Source: Lachnospiraceae bacterium
GTDB taxonomy: Bacteria; Bacillota; Clostridia; Lachnospirales; Lachnospiraceae
Assembly: GCA_017483735.1 (NCBI GenBank)
Contig: JAFUVF010000047.1
Span: 1 to 64,000, forward strand
Direction: 5' to 3'
DNA length: 64,000 nt
Both the position numbers and the translations under genes were made by a program. Under the pieces are notes generated by a model, which saw only the letters and a program-made list of their open reading frames with translations, searched no databases and was not told the DNA's origin. Of the stretch, positions 17,983-28,100 are shown piece after piece (within the stretch, counting starts at the first letter, position 1; each line of letters starts with the position of its first letter).

Positions 17983-18777
17983 ATGGGAATCAAGAGAAAC
18001 AGAATAGTTATAAAGGTGGGAACCTCCACCCTCACAAACGAGCTGGGGAACAGTAACCTCAGAAGAATGGAGGAGCTCTGTCTTGCAATCTCCGACATTC
18101 AGAATATGGGGAATGAGGTGGTGCTTGTTTCCTCCGGCGCAATAGCTGTGGGAGCAAACAAGATGCACCTTAAGGAAAAGCCTGCGGAGATGCGTATGAA
18201 GCAGGCGGCTGCGGCTGTGGGACAGTGTGAGAATATGTTTCTATATGACAAATTCTTCGGCTATTACAACAAGACCGTGGCGCAGATACTCCTCAATGCC
18301 TCCGATATAGAGCAAGAGGAGAAAAAGGAGAACCTCTCAAATACCTTTGAGGCGCTTTTGGAGCAGGGAATAATCCCTATTGTAAACGAGAATGACTCTG
18401 TAAGCTATACGGAGATAGAGTCAAAGGAGAGGCTTTTTGGCGACAATGATATGCTTTCCGCAGTGGTTTCTGTATTGTGCAGGGCGGATAAGCTGGTCAT
18501 CCTCTCTGATATAGACGGCTTCTTTGACAAGGATCCGAGACTTTATAAGGATGCGAAGCTTATTTCCAGAATCGAGAATATTGATGAAAGCGTCTATGAG
18601 CTTGCGGGAGGCGCAGGAAGCAGACGTGGCACAGGAGGCATGAGGACTAAATTGCAGGCTGCGGATCTTGCAACGGCACAGGGAATAGATGTGCTTGTGA
18701 CAAACGGGGCAAATCCGAAAGCACTCTATGACGTGGTGGAGGGAAAGAAAATAGGCACGCTGTTTGTGGCAAAATAG
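17983..18777 (+). CDS. proB: Glutamate 5-kinase, PUA-less
   Basis: The 264-residue amino-acid kinase phosphorylates glutamate in the first step of proline synthesis. Family motifs are IVIKVGTSTLT at the N-terminus, VSSGAIAVG, PIVNENDSVS, LSDIDGFFDKDPR and GTGGMRTKLQAA. The ~100-residue C-terminal PUA domain of the E. coli enzyme is absent. The partner gene proA is not adjacent. It is the last gene of the metH-ilvB-ilvN run. Confidence 0.95.
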   Translation: MGIKRNRIVIKVGTSTLTNELGNSNLRRMEELCLAISDIQNMGNEVVLVSSGAIAVGANKMHLKEKPAEMRMKQAAAAVGQCENMFLYDKFFGYYNKTVAQILLNASDIEQEEKKENLSNTFEALLEQGIIPIVNENDSVSYTEIESKERLFGDNDMLSAVVSVLCRADKLVILSDIDGFFDKDPRLYKDAKLISRIENIDESVYELAGGAGSRRGTGGMRTKLQAADLATAQGIDVLVTNGANPKALYDVVEGKKIGTLFVAK

Positions 18778-18791
18778 GGTATCTGCGGTGG

Positions 18792-18820
18792 TTGACATCA
18801 AGCTCTTTTAGTGATATTTT
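18792..18820 (+). promoter_or_regulatory. Promoter of the ilvH-type gene / ilvC
   Basis: A consensus TTGACA (18792-18797) is followed after 17 bases by TATTTT (18815-18820) with an extended -10 (TG at 18812-18813). Transcription would begin about 40 bases before the ilvN start. No attenuator or T-box is seen in the leader. Confidence 0.65.
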
Positions 18821-18864
18821 TGTAATAATTTGATTCTATTTAGGAAAGATTACGGAGATATATT

Positions 18865-19365
18865 ATGCAAAGAAAAGTTTATCAGCTTTTAGTGGACAAT
18901 ACATCGGGAGTTTTAAGCCGTATTTCGGGTCTTTTTTCCAGACGGGGCTACAATATCGAGAGCATTACCGCAGGTGTTACCGCAGACCCCAAATATACCC
19001 GTATTACCATTGTGACCAGCGGAGATGACGAGGTTTTGGAGCAGATTGAGAAGCAGGTCGCAAAGCTTGTGGATGTCAGGGACATAAAGGAGCTTAAGCC
19101 GGAGGATTCTGTATACAGGGAGCTTGTGCTCATAAAGGTAAAGGTGGAGGCGAAGGACAGACCCGCAATCATTGCTATAGTGGACACCTTCCGTGCAAAG
19201 ATAATAGATGTGGGTACGGAGAGCCTTATGATAGAGCTTACGGGCAATCAGAACAAGATTGACGCATTTATTGCCCTGTTGGACGGCTATGAGATATTAG
19301 AGCTTGCCCGCACGGGTATCGCAGGACTTGGCAGGGGCATAGATAATGTGACTTATCTGCCTTAA
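18865..19365 (+). CDS. ilvN: Acetolactate synthase regulatory subunit (canonical paralogue)
   Basis: The 166-residue protein closely follows the canonical IlvN/IlvH pattern: ACT domain with LVDNTSGVLSRISGLFSRRG and YNIESITAG, then YRELVLIKVK and a C-terminal ARTGIAGLGRG. It binds the acetolactate synthase catalytic chain and confers valine inhibition in well-studied relatives. It is followed after 69 bases by ilvC. This is the second regulatory-subunit gene within 3.3 kb, while only one catalytic subunit is seen. Confidence 0.94.
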   Translation: MQRKVYQLLVDNTSGVLSRISGLFSRRGYNIESITAGVTADPKYTRITIVTSGDDEVLEQIEKQVAKLVDVRDIKELKPEDSVYRELVLIKVKVEAKDRPAIIAIVDTFRAKIIDVGTESLMIELTGNQNKIDAFIALLDGYEILELARTGIAGLGRGIDNVTYLP

Positions 19366-19410
19366 TTTGAGTTTACTTGGGAATTATCCCTTGAAATAAA
19401 TAATATTTAA

Positions 19411-20454
<1,044 letters not shown>

Positions 20455-20482
20455 TGTGCCATAAAAGAAAAGCCGGAGTCCT

Positions 20483-22288
20483 ATGAAAGATTTCGAAAAG
20501 AAAATGCAGCCCCCCAGGGGGCTTGAACCGGAAATCTGGTTTACCGAAAGTTATCGCAAGCATGAGGGTCATCCGATGATGACCCTTCTTGCGATATACA
20601 AGGGCAATTATTACCGCTTCGTTCTGGCGGTCATTTTTTTCTTTATCAAGCATGCCTGTGTCTGGGTGCTTCCCATAGTCACGGCAAATATCATAAACGA
20701 TATCACAATATCAAATCCGAATTTACTTAGAAATTTATGCTTTTATACAATCCTTATGATTGTGCTTATATCCATAAATGTCCCCATGAACTATCTCTAT
20801 ACCGACTATAAGTCCCAGGCTACAAGGTATGTGGAGACGGGGCTTAGAAAGGCGCTAATTAAAAAGCTGCAGGTGCTCACCATTTCCTACCACGTAGGAA
20901 CCCAGTCGGGGAGGCTTCAGAGCAAGATAATGAGGGATGTGGAGGCGGTTGAGACTCTTTCCACGCAGATGTTTCTGGGAATCCTTAACATTGCACTCAA
21001 TATAATCGTCGCAATGGTGGTAACGGTATCAAAGAGCTTTATCGTATTTTTATTTTTCCTTGTCACCACTCCCATTGCAGCCTTTACTTTGGTTTCTTTC
21101 AGGAATATAATGAAGAAGAGAAATGCGGATTTCCGTAAGGAGATGGAGGAAACCTCCGCAAAGGTGATGGAGATGGTGGAGCTCATCCCCGTAACAAGGG
21201 CGCATGCTCTGGAGGATGAGGAGATTTCAAGGATGAGCGGTCAGCTTCTGACCGTTGCCGAAAGAGGCTACAGGCTTGACCTCATTCAGGCGCTCTTTGG
21301 AAGCGTAGGCTGGGCCATATTCCAGATATTTCAGGTAATATGCCTTGCCTTTACGGGATACCTTGCCTTTAAGAGGGCGATAATGGTGGGAGATATTGCG
21401 CTTTACCAAAACTATTTTACCACCATAGTAAATCAGGTTTCCGCAATAATTACCCTTGTGCCAACCATTGCAAAGGGTATAGAATCCGTCAATTCCATAG
21501 GTGAGGTGCTCCTTTCGGAGGATGTGGAGCACAATGAGGGAAAGAAGGAGATCTCTGATGTCAGGGGAGAATTTGAGTTTAAAAATGTTACCTTCAATTA
21601 TCCCGAGAAGGACAGCAGGGTATTAAGAGGGCTGAATCTCCATGTAAATCCGGGAGAAACACTTGCTCTTGTGGGAGAGAGCGGCGCAGGGAAGACCACG
21701 ATAATAAATCTTGCGGACGGCTTTTATCTCGCAGGAGGCGGAGAGGTTCTGCTTGACGGTGTGGATATGAAGGCTATAGACCTTAGAACCTACAGAAAGC
21801 ATCTTGCGGTAGTGCCTCAGACCTCAATCCTTTTTTCGGGAAGCATAAGGGACAATATCATCTACGGCTGTGATGATGTATCGGAGGAAAAGCTAAACGA
21901 GGTCATAGAGGCGGCAAATTTAAAAAGTCTCATAGACAAGCTCCCGGAGGGGCTTGACACAAATGTGGGAGAGCACGGAGGCAGGCTTTCGGGAGGACAG
22001 AGACAGCGTGTCGCCATTGCAAGGGCGCTTATCAGAAATCCGAAGGTAATAATACTTGATGAAGCCACAAGCGCACTTGATTCCATTTCCGAGAGACTTA
22101 TTCAGGAGGCTATCGACAACCTTACGAAGAACAGAACCACCTTTGTGGTGGCGCACAGGCTGTCAACGATAAAAAATGCAGATAAGATTGCCGTCATAAA
22201 CAACGGCAGATGCACGGAATACGGAACCTATGACGAGCTTATGGAATTAAAGGGCGAGTTTTACCGCCTTAAAAAGATACAGAGCTAA
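20483..22288 (+). CDS. ABC exporter, fused permease and ATPase
   Basis: The 601-residue half-transporter has six membrane segments in residues 45-330 and a C-terminal ATPase with Walker A (GESGAGKTT), signature (LSGGQRQR), Walker B (VIILDEATSALD) and H-loop (VAHRLST). It belongs to the MsbA/LmrA-like type I exporter group and would act as a homodimer or with an unlinked partner. Its ATG lies 28 bases after ilvC, but function is unrelated to that pathway as far as can be told. Substrate unknown. Confidence 0.92.
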   Translation: MKDFEKKMQPPRGLEPEIWFTESYRKHEGHPMMTLLAIYKGNYYRFVLAVIFFFIKHACVWVLPIVTANIINDITISNPNLLRNLCFYTILMIVLISINVPMNYLYTDYKSQATRYVETGLRKALIKKLQVLTISYHVGTQSGRLQSKIMRDVEAVETLSTQMFLGILNIALNIIVAMVVTVSKSFIVFLFFLVTTPIAAFTLVSFRNIMKKRNADFRKEMEETSAKVMEMVELIPVTRAHALEDEEISRMSGQLLTVAERGYRLDLIQALFGSVGWAIFQIFQVICLAFTGYLAFKRAIMVGDIALYQNYFTTIVNQVSAIITLVPTIAKGIESVNSIGEVLLSEDVEHNEGKKEISDVRGEFEFKNVTFNYPEKDSRVLRGLNLHVNPGETLALVGESGAGKTTIINLADGFYLAGGGEVLLDGVDMKAIDLRTYRKHLAVVPQTSILFSGSIRDNIIYGCDDVSEEKLNEVIEAANLKSLIDKLPEGLDTNVGEHGGRLSGGQRQRVAIARALIRNPKVIILDEATSALDSISERLIQEAIDNLTKNRTTFVVAHRLSTIKNADKIAVINNGRCTEYGTYDELMELKGEFYRLKKIQS

Positions 22289-22308
22289 AACATATATCGG
22301 GGGTAAAT

Positions 22309-23415
22309 ATGTTTAAAAATAAGATTACGGCTATACGTGTAGTTTTGCTTATTCTGGCGCTTGCAGTAGTGGCTGTGATAGTTGCATCAATTATGACCTT
22401 CAGCGCAGGAGATGACGACGAGAAGGTTAAGATAGGCTGCGTCCTTATCGGGGATACAAACGACAGGGGCTGGAATCAGAGTCACATTGAGGGCCTGCGT
22501 GTCGCCGCAGGCAGACTTGACTGTGACCTTTTTTATTCAAAAAATGTGCCGGAGGAGAAGGAGGCCTGCGAAAAGGCAGTTAATTCCCTGCTTGCCGACG
22601 GCTGCAGCATAATATTCCTTACAAGCTACGGCTATGGGGAAATTTCAAAGGATATCGCAAGGTCTAATCCCAATGTGGCATTCTTTACCATTTCAAATTC
22701 TGATGATGTGCGTAATATGACCACATATTTTGCAAGGCTTTATCAGATACGCTATCTTACGGGGCTTGTGGCGGGAATGACCACCAGGAGCGGTAAGATA
22801 GGGTATGTGGCATCAATGGAGAATTCCGAGGTAAACAGGGATATAAACGCTTTTGCATTGGGCGTAAGAAAGGTCAATCCAGATGCGAAGGTCGTAGTTT
22901 CCTTTACGGGAAGCTGGAATGACGAGGAGAAGGAAAGGGAGTGCGCCAGAAATCTCATAGATTACGGTGCGGATATAATAACCTACCATGAGGATATCGA
23001 TTATGCCACAAAGGAGGCGGATTCTCTGGGCGTATATACAATAGGCTACAATGTAATCTACGGGAAATATTCGGACAAGCTGCTCACAGCTGCGCTCTTT
23101 GACTGGGACGAGATATACGAGAATGAAATAACCGAATTTTTGAAGGGAAAGAGCAGCTTCTCCGGCGGACACTGGGAGGGCATTAATGACGGAGCGATCA
23201 GGCTTTCGGATTTTTCAAACTATGTGTCCGAGGAGGCAAAAAGGGTTGTTGAGGAGGAGACAAACCGGCTCAATGCCTATTGGGATATTTTTTCTGACAG
23301 GATAATTGACAATAAAGGCAATGTGCGTTGCAATAACGGTGAAAGATTGAGTGATGATGAGCTTTTGTATCATATGGACTGGTTCGTAGAGGGCGTTGAA
23401 TTCTATGGAAAATGA
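22309..23415 (+). CDS. Membrane-anchored BMP/PnrA-type binding protein, probable sensor partner
   Basis: An N-terminal transmembrane anchor without a lipobox (residues 9-32) is followed by a BMP-family binding domain: IGCVLIGDTNDRGWNQSHIEG, NVAFFTISNSDD and YLTGLVAGMTT are typical (first motif shown shortened as VLIGDTNDRGWN). Family members bind nucleosides or related ligands. No permease or ATPase of the matching importer follows. Instead the last bases overlap the start of a hybrid histidine kinase, so the protein is more likely a ligand sensor than a transporter part. Confidence 0.87.
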   Translation: MFKNKITAIRVVLLILALAVVAVIVASIMTFSAGDDDEKVKIGCVLIGDTNDRGWNQSHIEGLRVAAGRLDCDLFYSKNVPEEKEACEKAVNSLLADGCSIIFLTSYGYGEISKDIARSNPNVAFFTISNSDDVRNMTTYFARLYQIRYLTGLVAGMTTRSGKIGYVASMENSEVNRDINAFALGVRKVNPDAKVVVSFTGSWNDEEKERECARNLIDYGADIITYHEDIDYATKEADSLGVYTIGYNVIYGKYSDKLLTAALFDWDEIYENEITEFLKGKSSFSGGHWEGINDGAIRLSDFSNYVSEEAKRVVEEETNRLNAYWDIFSDRIIDNKGNVRCNNGERLSDDELLYHMDWFVEGVEFYGK

Positions 23416-26194
23416 GAACAACAAAAAAGACCTGTTTAATGGACATATTTTAAGCTCCATAATCGCCTTCCTTCTGGTGCTTGTAATGGTTGCGGTACTC
23501 CTTCGTTTCAGAATGTTGTCTCTTTTTAATACCTTTATAGAGCATCAGGTTGAGAGGCAGGCGGAGAGCCTTGCGGAATTATCATACGAGAAGCTTGGCT
23601 CGGAGCTTGATAATCTCCAGTATGTGGCTGAGATTCTCGAAAATGACGAGGATGTCCTGTATTCAAGAATCATGCTTTTGTCAAGTCCGGGAGACGGTAT
23701 TAAGAAAGGGCTTATCGGCATTGACGGAAGATTTGTATACGGGGAAGAAGTGGATATGTCGAAATATCCGGGAATCGAGAATGCCTTCAGAGGAGAGCGC
23801 TCCATAAGCGTTGACAGTGAGGGCGGCATACTTTTTTCCTGTCCTGTATTCAGAAATAAAAACGTCCACTACTGTCTGTATGAATATTTCCCGAGAAACA
23901 CCTTAAACGAGCGCTTCAACATAAATATATATGAGGGGCTCGGAAAGGCAGTGATAATCACAAAGGATGAGCAGGTGGTCATTCCCTTTGAGGGAGTAAG
24001 CGCTGAGGATATTGCGTTCTTTGAAAGCGACAGCGTCAGGAATACCTTCTCGAAAATGCATACCAAAATGGAAATATCCGCCTCTGCTGCAGAGCTGTAT
24101 AAATCAAAGAACGGAAATTATTATCTCTACGAGGCGGAGATTCCCGAGACGGATTTTATACTGATAGGCAGAATAGAGCAAAGAGTTGTCGAAAAAGGAC
24201 TTGCAAACATGAATGTTCTTGTGTACTGGGTGTTTGGACTTTTGATGCTGCTCGTAGCGATAGGCTCGTTCTATCTGGTGTTTGCCTCGGAAAAGGTGCG
24301 TGCCAGCGATGAATTTAAAAAGGCAAGGGATGCCGCAGAGGAGGCAAACAGGGCAAAGAGCGATTTCCTTGCAAATATGTCCCATGAGATACGTACTCCC
24401 ATAAATGCGATTCTTGGCATTGACGAGATGATTCTGCGCGAATACAAGGAGGATAAGCTTTCAGAGTATGCCACAAATATCAAAAATGCCGGAAATTCCC
24501 TGCTTTCAATCATTAATGATGTGCTGGATTTCTCAAAGATAGAGGCAGGGAAGCTGGAGCTTTCCAATGCGGAGTATGATACTGCCGAATTTATATCCGA
24601 AATAGTAAATATGATATCGGATTCCGCATCGAAAAAATCCCTTGATTTCAAGGTAAATGTCAATTCAGAGCTTCCCTCGCTCCTATACGGAGACAGCGCA
24701 AGAATAAGACAGTGCGCCATAAATATACTCAATAATAGCGTGAAATATACGGAGGAGGGCACGGTTTCTCTGGATGTGGACTTTAAGGGGTTAGACAGCA
24801 GGAGTATTTCCTTAATTTTTACGATAAAGGATACCGGAATCGGTATGAAGGAGGAGGATCTTCAAAGGATCTTCAATCCCTTTGAGCGCTTCGATATGGA
24901 GAGAAACAGAACTATCGAGGGCACCGGGCTTGGTATGAGCATTGTGCAGCAGCTGCTTAAGCTTATGAACGGGAAGCTGAATGTCAAGAGCGAGTACGGA
25001 AAGGGCTCGGAATTTTCGTTTTCCGTAAGGCAGTGGATAAAGAACAACAAGCCCACAGGGGATTTTGAGGAGGCATTAAAGAAGACCCAGCACCGTGAAA
25101 ACAATTACAACAAGCTCTTTACCGCAGCCTTTGCAAAAATACTTATAGTGGATGATACGGAGCTAAACCTTACCGTTGCAAAGGGGCTTTTGAAGGATAC
25201 GCTTATACAGATAGATACTGCATACAGCGGCAGGGAGGCGCTTGCTCTCATAGAGAAAAATACCTACGATCTTATGCTCATTGACCACAGAATGCCCGGA
25301 ATGGACGGAGTGGAGCTTCTGCATGCCATAAGGGAGCTTTCGTTTAATCCTAACAGGAACAAGCCCTGCATCGCCCTTACCGCAAATGCCATAGCGGGCG
25401 TGAGGGAGGAATACCTAAAGGAGGGCTTTAATGATTATATGTCAAAGCCCATCAACGGCGTGAAGCTAGAAGAGATGTTGCTTAAATATCTCCCTGTAAA
25501 GAAGGTCATCCGCTATAAATCCGTGGAGGAGATGAAGGAGAGCAATAAGGATTCTTTGGGAGCAGAAGGAACTGCAGCTGTGGCAGAGGAAAAGAACGAC
25601 GGACTTCCACTATGGATAAGGACAAGCAGAATCCTTGATTTTGAAGCAGGTATTGCGAACTGCGGCTCCGTGCAGGGTTATATGGATGCCCTTAAGATAT
25701 TCTGTGAGAGCGTAAATCAAAAGGCTTTGGAGATTGTTTTGTATCTTGACGAGGGAGATATCGAAAACTACACCACAAAGGTGCATGCTTTAAAGAGCTC
25801 CGCAAGAATCGTCGGTGCCACCGAGCTTTCATATATGGCGGCGGAGCTTGAAGCCGCCGGAAACAACGAGGATACAAGAATCATATCAGAGAGAACCGGA
25901 GATATGATGTCGCTATACAGACAGTACAGCAAATATGTGGCTAATTTTGCGGATAATGCAAAAAAGGCAGACAACGAGGAAAAGCCTGACATTACGGAGG
26001 ATATGCTAAAGGACGCATATCTGTCCATAAGAGATTATGCGGAGAGCTACGATTATGACCTGATAAAGATGGTGCTTGAATCTCTGGAGGATTACCGTAT
26101 TCCCGATAATGACCGGCAAATCTTTAATGAAATTGGTCAAAAGCTGGAAAGCATGGATTACGAAGGCATAAAGGAGCTTATAAAAACACATTAA
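23405..26194 (+). CDS. Hybrid sensor histidine kinase (HisKA-HATPase-REC-Hpt)
   Basis: Two membrane segments (about 15-37 and 272-296) frame an extracellular sensor of some 230 residues, possibly Cache-like. HisKA follows with SHEIRTP (phospho-accepting His327), then HATPase_c (GTGLGMSIV), a receiver (LIDHRMPGMDG, Asp627) and an Hpt domain (VHALKSSARIVGA, His794). A full phosphorelay is thus present in one chain. An earlier in-frame TTG at 23396 exists; the ATG at 23405 is preferred. It overlaps the BMP-type gene by 11 bases. No DNA-binding output regulator is adjacent. Confidence 0.92.
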   Translation: MENENNKKDLFNGHILSSIIAFLLVLVMVAVLLRFRMLSLFNTFIEHQVERQAESLAELSYEKLGSELDNLQYVAEILENDEDVLYSRIMLLSSPGDGIKKGLIGIDGRFVYGEEVDMSKYPGIENAFRGERSISVDSEGGILFSCPVFRNKNVHYCLYEYFPRNTLNERFNINIYEGLGKAVIITKDEQVVIPFEGVSAEDIAFFESDSVRNTFSKMHTKMEISASAAELYKSKNGNYYLYEAEIPETDFILIGRIEQRVVEKGLANMNVLVYWVFGLLMLLVAIGSFYLVFASEKVRASDEFKKARDAAEEANRAKSDFLANMSHEIRTPINAILGIDEMILREYKEDKLSEYATNIKNAGNSLLSIINDVLDFSKIEAGKLELSNAEYDTAEFISEIVNMISDSASKKSLDFKVNVNSELPSLLYGDSARIRQCAINILNNSVKYTEEGTVSLDVDFKGLDSRSISLIFTIKDTGIGMKEEDLQRIFNPFERFDMERNRTIEGTGLGMSIVQQLLKLMNGKLNVKSEYGKGSEFSFSVRQWIKNNKPTGDFEEALKKTQHRENNYNKLFTAAFAKILIVDDTELNLTVAKGLLKDTLIQIDTAYSGREALALIEKNTYDLMLIDHRMPGMDGVELLHAIRELSFNPNRNKPCIALTANAIAGVREEYLKEGFNDYMSKPINGVKLEEMLLKYLPVKKVIRYKSVEEMKESNKDSLGAEGTAAVAEEKNDGLPLWIRTSRILDFEAGIANCGSVQGYMDALKIFCESVNQKALEIVLYLDEGDIENYTTKVHALKSSARIVGATELSYMAAELEAAGNNEDTRIISERTGDMMSLYRQYSKYVANFADNAKKADNEEKPDITEDMLKDAYLSIRDYAESYDYDLIKMVLESLEDYRIPDNDRQIFNEIGQKLESMDYEGIKELIKTH

Positions 26195-26203
26195 ATACAC
26201 TCC

Positions 26204-26232
26204 TTGAAGCAAAAAATCAATTATGGTAGTAT
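26204..26232 (+). promoter_or_regulatory. Promoter of leuCD
   Basis: TTGAAG (26204-26209) and TAGTAT (26227-26232) are 17 bases apart, with an extended -10 (TG at 26224-26225). The leader to leuC is about 50 bases and AT-rich, with no attenuator seen. Confidence 0.55.
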
Positions 26233-26288
26233 AAAAAATATTTATTTTAAGAATAATACTAAACAATATGAAAGGATTATGATTGATT

Positions 26289-27560
26289 ATGGGAATGACA
26301 ATGTCGCAAAAGATTCTGGCGAGAGCCGCAGGGCTTCCGAAGGTGGAGGCAGGGCAGCTTATTGAGGCAAATCTCAATCTGGTTTTGGGTAATGATATTA
26401 CAAGCCCCGTGGCAATAAAGGAAATGTCGAAAATGAAGGTGGAGGGCGTGTTTGACAAGGATAAGATTGCCATTGTACCGGATCATTTCGTGCCCAATAA
26501 GGATATAAAGAGCGCAGAGCACTGCAAATGCGTCAGGGAATTTGCCATTAAAAACGATATAACCAACTATTTTGAGGTGGGAGAGATGGGTATAGAGCAT
26601 GCCCTGCTTCCAGAAAGAGGACTTACCGTGCCGGGGGATGTGATAATCGGTGCGGATTCTCATACCTGTACCTACGGGGCATTGGGAGCCTTCTCCACAG
26701 GCGTGGGCTCGACGGATATGGCTGCGGGCATGGCTACTGGGAAGGCATGGTTTAAGGTGCCCTCCGCCATCAGATTTAATATTGTTGGAAAGCCCTCCGA
26801 GTGGGTATCGGGTAAGGATGTCATTCTTCACATCATTGGTATGATAGGTGTGGATGGAGCCCTCTACAAGTCAATGGAGTTTACGGGAGAGGGTATTAAG
26901 AACCTTACCATGGATGACCGCTTTACCATCGCAAATATGGCGATAGAGGCAGGTGGAAAGAACGGAATATTCCCTGTGGACGATATTGCAATAAGCTACT
27001 TAAAGGAGCATACAAACAAGGAGTACACGGTATTTGAGGCTGATGCGGATGCAGAGTACGACGAAGAGTATACGATAGATTTAAGCACCCTTCGTCCCAC
27101 GGTTGCATTCCCTCATCTTCCGGAGAATACCCATACCATAGACGAAATCAATGAAATGGATGATATAAATATTGATCAGGTGGTAATCGGGTCATGCACC
27201 AACGGACGTATCGACGATATGAGAATCGCCGCAAAGATACTTAAGGGCAGGCATATTAAGAAGGGGCTCCGTTTGATAATAATTCCTGCGACACAGAAGA
27301 TTTATCTGCAGGCAATGGAAGAGGGGCTCATAAAAACCTTTATAGAGGCGGGGGCTGTGGTATCCACACCCACCTGCGGGCCTTGTCTTGGAGGATATAT
27401 GGGAATACTTGCGGAGGGGGAGAGATGCGTATCCACCACCAACAGGAATTTCGTAGGACGTATGGGACATGTCAATTCGGAGATATATCTTGCTAGCCCT
27501 GCGGTAGCGGCGGCAAGTGCAGTGACGGGGAAAATAAGCGACCCATTTTCACTTAGATGA
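26289..27560 (+). CDS. leuC: 3-isopropylmalate dehydratase, large subunit
   Basis: This iron-sulfur aconitase-family enzyme isomerises isopropylmalate in leucine synthesis. Cluster cysteines lie in VIGSCTNGR and [10 protein letters not shown]. Length (423 residues) is that of the short LeuC class common in Clostridia and archaea. [11 protein letters not shown] is the usual N-terminus of the class, so ATG 26289 is chosen over a TTG at 26283, though the AAAGGA ribosome site would suit either. The small subunit follows. Confidence 0.95.
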   Translation: MGMTMSQKILARAAGLPKVEAGQLIEANLNLVLGNDITSPVAIKEMSKMKVEGVFDKDKIAIVPDHFVPNKDIKSAEHCKCVREFAIKNDITNYFEVGEMGIEHALLPERGLTVPGDVIIGADSHTCTYGALGAFSTGVGSTDMAAGMATGKAWFKVPSAIRFNIVGKPSEWVSGKDVILHIIGMIGVDGALYKSMEFTGEGIKNLTMDDRFTIANMAIEAGGKNGIFPVDDIAISYLKEHTNKEYTVFEADADAEYDEEYTIDLSTLRPTVAFPHLPENTHTIDEINEMDDINIDQVVIGSCTNGRIDDMRIAAKILKGRHIKKGLRLIIIPATQKIYLQAMEEGLIKTFIEAGAVVSTPTCGPCLGGYMGILAEGERCVSTTNRNFVGRMGHVNSEIYLASPAVAAASAVTGKISDPFSLR

Positions 27561-27607
27561 TGATATGAAGCTTGACAGGAAAGTTTTTATAGAAGAAAGG
27601 AAAGAAT

Positions 27608-28099
27608 ATGGAAAACGCAAAAGGTAAGGTGTTTAAATATGGGGATAATGTGGATACGGATGTCATTATCCCAGCAAGATACTTAAATTCATCCGACCCG
27701 GCGGAGCTTGCGACGCACTGCATGGAGGATATAGACAAGGATTTTGTAAAGAATGTGGGAAAGGGAGATATTATCGTCGCAACGAAGAATTTCGGCTGCG
27801 GCTCGTCAAGAGAGCATGCTCCCATTGCGATAAAGGCGGCAGGGGTAAGCTGTGTCATCGCAGAGACCTTTGCGAGAATTTTTTACAGGAACTCCATCAA
27901 TATCGGACTTCCCATCATAGAGTGCAAGGAGGCAGCCGAAGAAATAAAGGCAGGGGATGAGGTTGAGGTTGATTTTGACAGTGGTGTCATAAAGGATATT
28001 ACCACAGGTAAGGAATTTAAGGGGCAGGCATTCCCTCCCTTTATGCAGGAGATAATAGATGCGGGAGGACTTGTAAACCGTATAAATTCCAAGGCTTAA
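27608..28099 (+). CDS. leuD: 3-isopropylmalate dehydratase, small subunit
   Basis: The 163-residue swivelling domain partner of LeuC has the family motif [19 protein letters not shown] and an N-terminal [15 protein letters not shown]. An AAGGAAAG ribosome site precedes the ATG. The MATE transporter gene begins 1 base after the stop, so it is probably cotranscribed. No leuA or leuB is present nearby. Confidence 0.95.
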   Translation: MENAKGKVFKYGDNVDTDVIIPARYLNSSDPAELATHCMEDIDKDFVKNVGKGDIIVATKNFGCGSSREHAPIAIKAAGVSCVIAETFARIFYRNSINIGLPIIECKEAAEEIKAGDEVEVDFDSGVIKDITTGKEFKGQAFPPFMQEIIDAGGLVNRINSKA

Positions 28100-28100
28100 A

